64,000 nucleotides of DNA from Actinocrispum wychmicini. GTDB lineage: Bacteria > Actinomycetota > Actinomycetes > Mycobacteriales > Pseudonocardiaceae. Below, piece by piece: positions 43,577 to 51,048 of this stretch (positions within the stretch are counted from its first letter, which is position 1; each line of letters starts with the position of its first letter). The notes below the pieces were generated by a model. That model was not told the DNA's origin. It did not search any database and saw only the letters and a list, made by a program, of their open reading frames with translations. A program made the position numbers and the translations under genes. The stretch covers positions 310,001 through 374,000 of the forward strand of contig NZ_SLWS01000012.1 of the NCBI RefSeq assembly GCF_004345645.1, given 5' to 3'.

Positions 43577-43701
43577 GCCGTCATTCTGCCGACCTCACCG
43601 TCTCGGACGGGTGCACTTTCGGGCGTCGTTGCGCGCACTTGACCTGGAGCGCGCTCCAGGTACTAGCGTTTTTCGGACCGGGCGAGGAAAGAGAGGCCGA
43701 C

Positions 43702-44571
43702 GTGCGACTGGGTGTTCACGTGACGAAGTTCGACAACCCAGCGGGTTCGAAAGCGATCGGGCCGGAACTGGCGGCGATGGCCGAGGCGGCGGAAACGGCC
43801 GGGGTGTCCTGGCTCTCGGTGATGGACCACTATTTCCAGATAGAGCACAACGGCGGCGCCGAGGACGCCATGATGGAGGCGTACACGACGTTGAGCTTCC
43901 TCGCCGCGCACACGTCCTCGGTGCGGCTCGGCGCGCTCGTGACCGGCGTGAGCTACCGGTATCCGGCGCTGCTGGCCAAGATCGTGACCACGCTCGACGT
44001 GCTGTCCGGTGGCCGCGCGACGCTTGGCATCGGCGCGGCTTGGTACGAGCGCGAACATGTCGGTCTCGGCGTGCCGTTCCCACCGATCGCGGAACGGTTC
44101 GAACGTCTTGAGGAAACATTGCGCGTCTGCCTGCGGATGTGGGACCCGACCGACAACGGGCCGTTCGAGGGCAAGTACTACCGGCTGGCCGAGACCATCA
44201 CGTCCCCGCCGCCGGTGAGTTCACCGCGGCCCCGGATCCTGATCGGCGGTGGCGGCGAACGGAAGACCCTGCGTCTGGTCGCCCAGTACGCGGACGCGTG
44301 CAACCTGTTCGCTACGGGTGACGTGGCACACAAGCTCGACGTGCTGCGCAAGCACTGCGACGAAGTCGGCCGTGACTACGCGGAGATCACGAAGACCGCG
44401 GTGATCATGCGCGGGCAGCCCAGCGGCGATCTGGACGATTTCGTGAAACACTGCGAACCCTTGGCCAAGCTGGGCTTCGACGAGGTCCACGTGATGCCCC
44501 CGACCGGCACGCCGGCCAAGTGGATCACTGACGTGGTCGCGCCGGCCGTCCCCAGGATCGCCGAACTCTAG
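43702..44571 (+). CDS. LLM-class (F420-dependent type) oxidoreductase
   Basis: 289 residues from the GTG at 43702 (GAGAGG upstream), beginning with the first barrel strand VRLGVHVTKFD. Luciferase-like barrel with DVLSGGRATLGIGAAWYE and RPRILIGGGGERKTLRLVAQYAD, as in F420-dependent members (TIGR03560-like). It uses a flavin or F420 cofactor; substrate unknown. It differs from the other LLM protein at 29932, so they are not recent copies. Confidence 0.85.
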   Translation: MRLGVHVTKFDNPAGSKAIGPELAAMAEAAETAGVSWLSVMDHYFQIEHNGGAEDAMMEAYTTLSFLAAHTSSVRLGALVTGVSYRYPALLAKIVTTLDVLSGGRATLGIGAAWYEREHVGLGVPFPPIAERFERLEETLRVCLRMWDPTDNGPFEGKYYRLAETITSPPPVSSPRPRILIGGGGERKTLRLVAQYADACNLFATGDVAHKLDVLRKHCDEVGRDYAEITKTAVIMRGQPSGDLDDFVKHCEPLAKLGFDEVHVMPPTGTPAKWITDVVAPAVPRIAEL

Positions 44572-44574
44572 GGC

Positions 44575-45178
44575 TCAGATGTCGATCGCCTCGCCCGGCG
44601 CCAGCATGGTCGTGGCCATGTCGTACTTCTTCGCGGCCTGTTGGAAGGCCGTGGCCGGGTCGTCGACCTCGACGTAGAACGGCGGCACGCGGATTCCGTA
44701 GTGAATCGGGATCACCTGCCGGGCCTGCAGAATCGTGCCCGCGACCACGGCCTGTTCCGGCGTGAGGTCGGCCGGGAGCGGGCTCGCCGGCCGCAGGTGC
44801 GGGAAGTCCACCACGGCGCCGTTGATCGGCAGGAACGCGGCGTCGAACGGGCCGAGCCGGTTCGCGATCAGCCACCAGTAGCCGTAGAAGACCGTGTCCC
44901 CGCCGTGGAAGATCCGCTTGCCGTCGGCGGCCACCACCCAGTTCACATGGGGTCGCCAAGCCCGTCGACCGCTGCTCGGAATGCGACCCCGCAAGCGCTT
45001 TCGGTCGCAGCACGACACCGTCGGCCGTCAACACCTTGGCGATCGCGTCCGGGTCGGCGTGGTCCGCGTGCAGGTGCGTGACCATCGCGGCCGCCGCCTT
45101 GTTCCGGGGCGCCACCATGGTTTCCGGCGGTAACGCGGACCGGAACGGACCGGCGTCGACCACCAGGTCGACGACCAC
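44575..45178 (-). pseudogene. Decayed metallo-beta-lactamase-fold hydrolase
   Basis: The N-terminal part (start GTG at 45178) holds the zinc motif THLHADHADP. The next ~60 codons expected in this family are missing after VVLRP. A short piece in a second frame (AVDGLGDP) and the C-terminal half in a third frame (VNWVVAADGKRIFHGGDTVF, HYGIRVPPFY) follow. An internal deletion plus a frameshift near 44940-45010 explains this. It lies head to head with an equally damaged TetR gene. Related MBL proteins sit beside TetR regulators in actinobacteria, so this was probably a working pair. Confidence 0.7.
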
Positions 45179-45180
45179 AG

Positions 45181-45736
45181 CGGCGGCACACCCGGGCGAC
45201 GATCGTCACCAGGGCGACCCAGGTGGCGTCGGTGGAACGGCCTGATCGGGGTCACCATCGGCCGGCTGGCCGGCGACCTGGCGATGAGCAAGTCCGGGGT
45301 GCTCGGCCATTTCGGCACCAAGGAGGCGCTGCAACTGGCCGCCGTGGCCGAGGTGATCGCCCAGTTCACCGCCCGGGTGGTCCAGCCCGCGCTCAGTTCG
45401 GAGCCAGGCCGGAACCGGCTGCTCGCGTTGTGCGACAACTGGTTCGGCTACATCGCGGACAGCGGCCTGCCCGGCGGCTGCCTGCTGACGTCGGCCGCGG
45501 TCGAGTTCGACACCCGACCCGGCGACGTGCACGACCTGGTGGCGAAGTCGTGGCACGACTGGCGCCGGCTGTTGCGCCACGAGTTGACGCGCGCGGACCT
45601 GGACGTCGATGTGGACCAGGCGTTGTTCGAACTGCTCGCGTTCGGCCCGGCGCTGAACCAGGCAGTGCAACTCCACGGCGACAAACGGGCCACCGCCCGC
45701 GCGAAACGCGCGGTCCGCAGAACGCTAGGACTCTGA
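45181..45736 (+). pseudogene. Decayed TetR-family regulator
   Basis: RRHTRATIVTRATQVASVE is a normal TetR N terminus, but no start codon precedes it in frame. One extra base near 45236-45245 breaks the frame before GVTIGRLAGDLAMSKSG, the helix-turn-helix. From there to 45736 the protein is intact, including a ligand domain. An ATG at 45284 could give a short product without a complete DNA-binding domain. It overlaps the convergent DUF1989 gene by 12 bp. Confidence 0.68.
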
Positions 45737-46555
45737 CCGCAGGCCGTGCATCCCCTGGTACCGCGGGCTTTTCGGTGGTTGCCAGCCGGACAGGAGTTCC
45801 TCGTCCGGCCGGTACACCTCCACCGCGATCGGCCGGCACACCTCCAGGGGGTCCCGGGCGTCCGGTCCCCACAACGGGATCGACAGGTCGCCGCCCGGGC
45901 ACGTCGACAGCGCGCACAGCAGGTCCAGTTCGGCGAAGAACTCGAAGAAGTCCCCGGGCCGGGCCGGTGACGGCTTCATGAAGTACTTGTCCTCCTCGTT
46001 CAACCCCGTGCACTGGAACACGTTCAGCACGTCGTGCACGTCGAACTCGGTCAGCCCGAACGGTAGGACCGCGCGCACCAGGTTCGAGTGGCAGTGGAAG
46101 TCGAAGTCCTCGTCGCTGAGCATCCGGTTCACGTACGGATCGCACCGCGAACCCAGCAGGTCGTGCACACGCCCGCCGTCCGCGTCGACACCGTACGACG
46201 CCAACGTGTCGTTGGTGATCGTCACCAACGGCCGCAGATACGGCAGGTTCGACCACAGGCGGTCGTAGGTGGACACATGCGCGCTCTGCAACTGACGGGT
46301 CCGCGCGGCCCACAGGCGTTCGCGCGGGTTGTGGCGGTTCCAGATGTTCAGGTCGCCGACCTGGGGTCCGGCCGGGGTGATCACCAGGCGGCAGAGGTGG
46401 CCGGCCGGGACCGGCCACGCGCGCCCGGACCGGATCGGGACCACGAACTCCTCGACCAGGTCCCGCCCACCGCCGGCGAGGCGGCCGTAGAACGCGCGGT
46501 CGACGTCGAGGACACTGCCCGGCCTCGGTTGGTAGGCGGCTGGCGGAAAACCCAT
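45725..46555 (-). CDS. DUF1989 (urea carboxylase-associated) family protein
   Basis: 276 residues from the ATG at 46555, which has GAGGAG 5 nt upstream. Family motifs are clear: GDLNIWNRHNPRE, GSRCDPYVNRML, CHSNLVRAV, FQCTGL and ARPGDFFEFFAE. DUF1989 proteins are linked to urea carboxylase and guanidine or urea degradation, but no such genes are in the window. The conserved His/Cys/Asp residues suggest a metal or small-molecule site. It is probably a stand-alone gene. Confidence 0.85.
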   Translation of the reverse strand: MGFPPAAYQPRPGSVLDVDRAFYGRLAGGGRDLVEEFVVPIRSGRAWPVPAGHLCRLVITPAGPQVGDLNIWNRHNPRERLWAARTRQLQSAHVSTYDRLWSNLPYLRPLVTITNDTLASYGVDADGGRVHDLLGSRCDPYVNRMLSDEDFDFHCHSNLVRAVLPFGLTEFDVHDVLNVFQCTGLNEEDKYFMKPSPARPGDFFEFFAELDLLCALSTCPGGDLSIPLWGPDARDPLEVCRPIAVEVYRPDEELLSGWQPPKSPRYQGMHGLRSES

Positions 46556-46613
46556 CTCGGCTCCTCGCTCGGCGTTGTAACCTCTCTCCAACTTAAGACA
46601 TCAAAGAGGGGTC

Positions 46614-47345
46614 ATGACACGTCTCAACCAGATCGTCGCGGTCGAAAAAGGCATCAAGAGCCGTTCGTTCCAGGAACTGACCGAGGCACACCACGTGCTG
46701 CAGAAGGCCGGCATGCTGGCCGGTATTTCGCGCACCTACCGACCGAAGGACGAAGAGGGCGAGCAGTTACCGCCGGAGTCCACCAAGGTTCAGGTGAAGG
46801 GTGACGAGGTCATCGGGAAGACCGCCGAGATCCTCACCAAGCTGTTCGACGTCACCGCCACGAAGGACTGGACGAACTGCGCGGCCAAGGCGAACGTGGT
46901 CGTGGACGGTCAGCCGCTGCTCTCGGACGTTCCGGTGAGCTATTTGCTGTTCCTGGAGAAGCAACTGGTCGACCTCCTGACGTTTGTTCGTAAACTCCCT
47001 GTCCTTGACGCGGCGGAAACCTGGGAGTATGACGCGTCGGCCGACTGCTGGGCGACCGAGCCGGTACAGACCGTGCGCACCAAGAAGATTCCGCGGAACC
47101 ACGTGAAGGCGGAGGCGACCGAGAAGCACCCGGCCCAGGTCGAGGTGTACTACGAGGACGTGGTGGTCGGCTACTGGAAGACCGTGAAGTTCTCCGGCGC
47201 GATGCCGGCGAAGCGGATCAACGAGCTGGTCGAGCGGGTGGAAAAGCTCCAGCTGGCGGTGAAGTTCGCCCGTGAGGAGGCCAACAACACCGACGTGACC
47301 GAGCAGAAGGCCGGCAAGAAGGTGTTCGACTACCTGTTCGCGTAA
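46614..47345 (+). CDS. Uncharacterised protein upstream of two tRNA-like RNAs
   Basis: 243 residues, soluble and charged (MTRLNQIVAVEKGIKSRSFQ), with alternating helical and beta segments. A Lys-rich C terminus (KLQLAVKFAREEANN...) could contact RNA. I do not recognise an established family, though similar proteins seem familiar from actinobacterial accessory regions. The ATG at 46614 has AGAGGGG 2 nt upstream. No terminator separates it from the two RNAs that start about 65 nt downstream, and the first terminator comes after them, so gene and RNAs are probably one transcription unit. A role with the RNAs (binding, processing) is inference. Confidence 0.75.
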   Translation: MTRLNQIVAVEKGIKSRSFQELTEAHHVLQKAGMLAGISRTYRPKDEEGEQLPPESTKVQVKGDEVIGKTAEILTKLFDVTATKDWTNCAAKANVVVDGQPLLSDVPVSYLLFLEKQLVDLLTFVRKLPVLDAAETWEYDASADCWATEPVQTVRTKKIPRNHVKAEATEKHPAQVEVYYEDVVVGYWKTVKFSGAMPAKRINELVERVEKLQLAVKFAREEANNTDVTEQKAGKKVFDYLFA

Positions 47346-47388
47346 AACCTTTGCCATCCGGCCGATCCGTACGATAAACTACCCGGGC

Positions 47389-47548
47389 GCAAGGAGCGCA
47401 AGCTGAGTCTGAATGTCAGTTTGATAGGGTGTGGCACACACCACGTGCCCGTCCAGTACAGTGGAGGTTCGAATCCTCCTCCCGCCATTTCCGTGGCGGG
47501 GTGGCCCAACGGGTAGAGGCAGCTGGACCCCGCAAGGAACGTCAAACT
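47389..47548 (+). repeat. Repeated motif flanking each tRNA-like RNA
   Basis: The motif GCAAGGA-N-CG-N-CAA-N-CT occurs at 47389-47405 (with one base less) and 47532-47548, followed in both cases by CAGTTT 8-12 nt later. The first copy precedes RNA A and the second lies between RNA A and RNA B, so the array looks like a duplicated unit. Confidence 0.5.
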
Positions 47549-47550
47549 AT
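47411..47550 (+). ncRNA. tRNA-like RNA A with circularly permuted order
   Basis: Read 5' to 3': anticodon-stem 3' strand GTCCAGT (47451-47457), variable loop ACAGT, T-arm GGAGG-TTCGAAT-CCTCC (47463-47479), acceptor 3' strand TCCCGCC (47480-47486), A, a 7-nt loop, acceptor 5' strand GGCGGGG (47495-47501), TG, D-arm (47504-47520) with the GG of the D-loop, then anticodon-stem 5' strand GCTGGAC (47522-47528). The acceptor strands pair 7/7 (one G-U) and the anticodon-stem strands pair too. The leader AGTTTGA (47418-47424) pairs with the trailer TCAAACT (47542-47548), so the ends form an outer stem. A hairpin (47428-47442) lies in the leader. There is no U33-type anticodon loop. It is either a permuted tRNA gene or a Y-RNA-like tRNA mimic. 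Outer ends are approximate. Confidence 0.7.
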
Positions 47551-47702
47551 CGCTCCAGTTTCAGTATTCGCCGCCGAACGCCAGGTCGACCGGGTACGGA
47601 CGACCGCCGCTGAGATGCCAGTTCAATTCTGGCCGGCCACGCTTCAGGTGGCCGTGGTCTAAAGGAAAGACACAGCGGAACTGAAGAATGATCCACACCC
47701 TT
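47551..47702 (+). ncRNA. tRNA-like RNA B with circularly permuted order
   Basis: Same order as RNA A with different sequence: CCGCTG (47607-47612), variable AGAT, T-arm GCCAG-TTCAATT-CTGGC (47617-47633), acceptor 3' strand CGGCCAC (47634-47640), a 7-nt loop, acceptor 5' strand GTGGCCG (47648-47654), TG, D-arm GTCT-AAAGGAA-AGAC (47657-47671), A, then CAGCGG (47673-47678). Acceptor pairing is 7/7 and the anticodon stem 6/6. The leader TTCAGT (47560-47565) pairs with the trailer ACTGAA (47680-47685). A leader hairpin lies at 47584-47605. That two unlike sequences keep the same pairings argues for selection on structure. Ends are approximate. Confidence 0.7.
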
Positions 47703-47736
47703 AAACGTGTTGGCGTGTGAAATGGGCGGCACAACG

Positions 47737-47767
47737 AGGCCCGGGGAATGGCTACTTCCCCGGGCTT
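47737..47767 (+). terminator. Terminator after the tRNA-like RNA pair
   Basis: A 12-bp stem (47737-47748 with 47756-47767, including one G-U) and a 7-nt loop, ending in TT. It lies about 35 nt after RNA B and 28 bp before the next gene. Confidence 0.75.
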
Positions 47768-47781
47768 CACCATGTGCGGAC

Positions 47782-47787
47782 TATGCT
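47782..47787 (+). promoter_or_regulatory. Leaderless -10 (TATGCT) before the ADP-ribosylglycohydrolase gene
   Basis: TATGCT ends 8 nt before the ATG at 47796. It lies just after the terminator, so the gene starts its own transcript. Confidence 0.5.
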
Positions 47788-47795
47788 GGCCGCTG

Positions 47796-48701
47796 ATGCG
47801 ACAGGATCTGATGTACGACGCGCTGGCCGGCCTGTCCGTGGGGGACGCGCTGGGCGCCCAGTTCTTCATGGTCGGCAGGTCGGTCGAGGCGCTGGCCGCC
47901 GGGCGACCGCCGGCGGGACCGTGGGAGTGGACCGACGACACCGAGATGGCGTGCAACCTGGTCGCCGAACTCCGGGATCACGGCGAGATCGACCAGGACC
48001 GGCTGGCGGCGACGTTCGCGGACAGGTCCGACACATACCGCGGTTACGGCGCCGGGGCGGTGGTCATCCTGCACAAAATCCGCGACGGCGTCCCGTGGCG
48101 GGCGGCGGCGGGCGCGGCTTTCGGCGGCCAGGGGTCGTGCGGGAACGGCGCCGCGATGCGGATCGCCCCGCTGGGCGCGTATTTCGCCGACGATCCGGAC
48201 AAGGCCGTCACGCAGGCGAAACTCTCCGCCGAGGTGACGCACCAGCACCCCGAGGGCATCGTCGGCGGCGTCGCGATCGCGGTCGCGGCGGCCGAGGCGG
48301 CCCGAGCCCGATCCACCAGCATCGCGCCACGTGACCTCCTGGACTCGGTCCTGGACCGCGTCGACGGCGGCCAGACCAAACGACTGATCACCCGCGCTCG
48401 GACCCTGCTTCGGAATTCGGCCGAAGAGGCCGCGTACGAACTCGGCAACGGCTCCCGCGTCACCGCGCAGGACACTGTCCCGTTCACGTTGTGGGTCGCG
48501 GCGAACTTCCTGACCGACTACCCGGCGGCGATCACCACGTGCGTGCGGGCCGGCGGGGACGTCGACACCACATCCGCGATCGTCGGCGGGATCGTCGCCG
48601 CGCACACCGGCGAGGTCCCCGAGGAGTGGCTGGCGGCCCGTGAGCCGTTGCCGGCGTGGTCGCTCACTTCCCCTGATACGTCAACAGGTCCGAAACCGTG
48701 A
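47796..48701 (+). CDS. ADP-ribosylglycohydrolase family protein
   Basis: 301 residues from the ATG at 47796. All-helical DraG/ARH fold with the Mg-binding motifs in place: WTDDTEMA near the N terminus and GGDVDTTSAIVGGI near the C terminus, plus the QGSCGNGAAMR loop. It removes ADP-ribose from proteins, nucleic acids or small molecules; the target is unknown. The start is preferred over upstream in-frame ATGs because those lie inside the terminator hairpin. It overlaps the convergent deacetylase gene by 38 bp. Confidence 0.9.
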   Translation: MRQDLMYDALAGLSVGDALGAQFFMVGRSVEALAAGRPPAGPWEWTDDTEMACNLVAELRDHGEIDQDRLAATFADRSDTYRGYGAGAVVILHKIRDGVPWRAAAGAAFGGQGSCGNGAAMRIAPLGAYFADDPDKAVTQAKLSAEVTHQHPEGIVGGVAIAVAAAEAARARSTSIAPRDLLDSVLDRVDGGQTKRLITRARTLLRNSAEEAAYELGNGSRVTAQDTVPFTLWVAANFLTDYPAAITTCVRAGGDVDTTSAIVGGIVAAHTGEVPEEWLAAREPLPAWSLTSPDTSTGPKP

Positions 48702-49479
48702 CGAAGCGGTATCCGGCGGCCTTCAGGCGGTCGATGATCGGCGGGACAGCGAGGCGGGTCTGCTCCCGTCCGGCGTACATGCCGTGCAGCAGGATGATCG
48801 ACCCCGGCCGGGTGTGCTCGACGGTGAAGTCCACGATCCGCTGGGCGCTGGCGTCGATTTCCGGATAGGTGTTCGGCTCGACGTCCCACATGATCGTCTT
48901 CCGGTGGTGCTGGTCGAGGTAGTACGGCAGCGCCAGCAGCTTCTTTCCGTTCGGCGGCCGGAACGTGATCTCGCCCTGGTAGCCGGCCTGCCGGATGAGC
49001 GCGTCGGTCTTCTCCACCTCCTCGGCCACGAAACCGGGTGTCACGAACACCATGCGCTCATGGGAGTACGTGTGGTTGCCCAGCTCGTGCCCGGCCGCGG
49101 CGATCGCCCTGGCCAGGTCGGGATGGTTCGCCATGTCCCGGCCGATCAGGTAGAACGTGGCCGGCACCTGGGCGCGGGCGAGTGCGTCCAGCAGCTGCCC
49201 GGCCCCGGCGGGATCCGGGCCGTCATCGAACGTCACCGCGACCACCTTGGCCGAGGTGTCCACCCGGTCGGTCAGACCGCCGAAGAACTGGAACGACCGG
49301 GCATTGGTGATGGCCTGCAGTCCGAACAGCGAAGCGACGAGCACCACCACGGTGACCAGACCGGCGATCGTCCACTTCCGGGCGCGGCGGGAAGAAGGAA
49401 GAAACGCACGGCAATCATCCTGGCCGGTCACGCCCAGTGACCGAAGAGTCGTGGCACCGATGGGCCGTGTCCTGCTCAC
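48664..49479 (-). CDS. Membrane-anchored polysaccharide deacetylase (NodB homology)
   Basis: 271 residues: a cytoplasmic N terminus, one membrane helix (about 36-58) and a NodB domain outside. Motifs: TFDDGPD (metal and catalytic Asp), HTYSH (metal His) and FRPPNG. It would N-deacetylate peptidoglycan or another envelope glycan. The GTG start overlaps the stop of the upstream SRPBCC gene by 4 bp (GTGA). Confidence 0.9.
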   Translation of the reverse strand: MSRTRPIGATTLRSLGVTGQDDCRAFLPSSRRARKWTIAGLVTVVVLVASLFGLQAITNARSFQFFGGLTDRVDTSAKVVAVTFDDGPDPAGAGQLLDALARAQVPATFYLIGRDMANHPDLARAIAAAGHELGNHTYSHERMVFVTPGFVAEEVEKTDALIRQAGYQGEITFRPPNGKKLLALPYYLDQHHRKTIMWDVEPNTYPEIDASAQRIVDFTVEHTRPGSIILLHGMYAGREQTRLAVPPIIDRLKAAGYRFVTVSDLLTYQGK

Positions 49480-49874
49480 CGCTCCAGGGCGTCGATCACC
49501 TTGTCCATCACGGCCTTCCAGTGGTCACGCTGACGGCTGCGTTCGTCGGCGTCGGCGAGCCATTCCTGGTGGAACCGCAGCATCGTCTTCGCGCCGTCGC
49601 CCCGCATGGCCACCTGGACCGTGGTGTCGTGGTCCCAGTCCTTCGGTCGCCACGTGAGCCGGACGCGGTCGTGTTCGTGCAGGCTACGCACCTCACCCAC
49701 AGTTCCGCCGGTGGTCCGGTAGGGCTGCTTCGGCGCCAGCTCGACGCCGTCGCCCAGCCACACCGACAGTCCGGCCGGACTCAGCAGGAACTCCCACACG
49801 ACGTCCACCGGGTACGGGAGCGTCCTGGACACCCCGATGGTGAAGCCGACGTCCTTGGTCTCTCCGACGACCAT
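49476..49874 (-). CDS. SRPBCC (AHSA1-like) protein
   Basis: A 132-residue START-like fold: SRTLPYPVDVVWEFLLSP at the start and RLTWRPKDWDHDTTVQV in the sheet, typical of the AHSA1/polyketide-cyclase-like group with a hydrophobic pocket. Ligand unknown. Its ATG has AAGGGGG 5 nt upstream. It is divergent from the CGNR regulator, which probably controls it, and coupled to the deacetylase downstream. Confidence 0.85.
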   Translation of the reverse strand: MVVGETKDVGFTIGVSRTLPYPVDVVWEFLLSPAGLSVWLGDGVELAPKQPYRTTGGTVGEVRSLHEHDRVRLTWRPKDWDHDTTVQVAMRGDGAKTMLRFHQEWLADADERSRQRDHWKAVMDKVIDALER

Positions 49875-49903
49875 GTAACCCCCTTAGTCAGTTAACGACA
49901 CCG

Positions 49904-49911
49904 ACTATAGT
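49904..49911. promoter_or_regulatory. Shared palindromic -10 (ACTATAGT) of a divergent pair
   Basis: ACTATAGT is its own reverse complement, so TATAGT reads in both directions. On the plus strand (49906-49911) it ends 6 nt before the ATG at 49918, giving a leaderless CGNR mRNA. On the minus strand (49909-49904) it gives a short leader with the ribosome-binding site of the SRPBCC gene. GTAACC/GGTTAC inverted repeats flank the region (49875-49880 and 49912-49917). Confidence 0.55.
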
Positions 49912-49917
49912 GGTTAC

Positions 49918-50517
49918 ATGGCGAAGGGCACAAGGACGCTGACCGGCCGCACGGGTGAGACGTACCGGTTCGACCCCGGCAGCCTGTGCCTGGAGTTGCT
50001 GCTCACCGGCGGCCCCGGCCCGTACGGCCACTTCGAGATCCTGCACTCCGCCGCGGATCTGGCGGCGTGGCTCGTCGAGTCGCGACTGGCGCTGGCTGTC
50101 GCGTTCACCGAGGACGATCTCAGGATCACGACCAGGGAGCTGGCCGCCGTCAAGGATCTTCGGGACACGATGCATCGCGTGGCCCCCGCGGTCGCCCGCG
50201 ACGAACCGCTACATTCCGAGGATCTCGAACACTTGAACGCGTGGGTCACGGACACGCCGAGGCCCCGCGTCGTCCCGGAGACCCGCGTTCTCGGCTGGTC
50301 CACGCCGATCACCGGCACCCAGATCCGCGGCGCACTGGCGAGGGAGGCCGTGGACCTGGTCACCGACTTGGCGGCCCGCGTGCACGAATGCACCGCGAAC
50401 GACTGCCGCCTGCTGTTCCTGGACACGTCCCGATCGGGGAACCGCCGCTGGTGCTCGATGGAACGTTGCGGCAACCGCAACAAGGTACGCAGTTACCGCG
50501 CCCGCGCCGACCAATAG
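49918..50517 (+). CDS. CGNR zinc-finger transcriptional regulator
   Basis: 199 residues. The N-terminal ABATE-like ligand region is followed by the C-terminal CGNR zinc finger: CTANDCRLLFLD...WCSMERCGNRNKVRSYR, with the four cysteines and the Arg-rich recognition segment. Such proteins are putative stress or antibiotic-responsive regulators in actinobacteria. It is probably autoregulated, because the promoter is shared with the SRPBCC gene. It overlaps the convergent GNAT gene by 25 bp. Confidence 0.88.
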   Translation: MAKGTRTLTGRTGETYRFDPGSLCLELLLTGGPGPYGHFEILHSAADLAAWLVESRLALAVAFTEDDLRITTRELAAVKDLRDTMHRVAPAVARDEPLHSEDLEHLNAWVTDTPRPRVVPETRVLGWSTPITGTQIRGALAREAVDLVTDLAARVHECTANDCRLLFLDTSRSGNRRWCSMERCGNRNKVRSYRARADQ

Positions 50518-51008
50518 GCATCGACAGTCAGTGCGTACTCGACCTCGCCGTGCTCGGTGCCGTCGATCGGGTCGTCCCAGTCCAGGTGGAACGTTCGCAC
50601 GTAGACCAGGCCCGACCTCTCCATCACCCGACGGGACGCGGTGTTGACCGCCATGGTCTGCGCCCACACCCGGCGTAACCCGTCAGCGAATCCCTTGTCC
50701 ACCAACGCTTTTGAGCCTTCGGTGGCGTATCCCCGGCCCCAGCTCGCGGCCCGCAGCCGGTACCCGAGCTCGGCTTCCCCTTCGCCGGTGGACACCAGCG
50801 CGAACCAGCCCACGAACTCCCCCGTGGCTCGTTCGATCGCGGCCCAGCGCCCGGGACGCAGCATCTTCTGGACGACCTCGGCGCGTGGGGTCGGGTCGCC
50901 TCCGGTGAGGAACCGCATCACCCGCGGATCACTGTCCAGCTCGACCAAGAAGTCCACATCGGACTCGGTGACCGGGCGCAGCACCAGCCGTTCCGTCTCC
51001 ACCAGCAC
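50493..51008 (-). CDS. RimJ/RimL-type GNAT acetyltransferase
   Basis: 171 residues: ETERLVLRPVTESDVDFL at the start and ELGYRLRAASWGRGYATEG as the acetyl-CoA-binding region, with a late VNTASRRVMERSGL motif. Typical of the RimJ/RimL branch that acetylates protein N-termini or small molecules. The start is a GTG at 51008 or 51002; no clear ribosome-binding site. Confidence 0.82.
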   Translation of the reverse strand: MLVETERLVLRPVTESDVDFLVELDSDPRVMRFLTGGDPTPRAEVVQKMLRPGRWAAIERATGEFVGWFALVSTGEGEAELGYRLRAASWGRGYATEGSKALVDKGFADGLRRVWAQTMAVNTASRRVMERSGLVYVRTFHLDWDDPIDGTEHGEVEYALTVDAYWSARAR

Positions 51009-51048
51009 AGACCGATGATCCGGTCGACCGGCCGGGGCCGCAACCGGA

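Noticed and set aside
47520..47620. A group I intron in the RNA array
   Set aside because: The intervening pieces are only about 40-80 nt and lack the P, Q, R and S core elements.
47495..47640. Reading 5' half A plus the next T-arm (unit B) as one ordinary tRNA
   Set aside because: The acceptor strands GGCGGGG and CGGCCAC do not pair, while each pairs perfectly with its own neighbour in permuted order.
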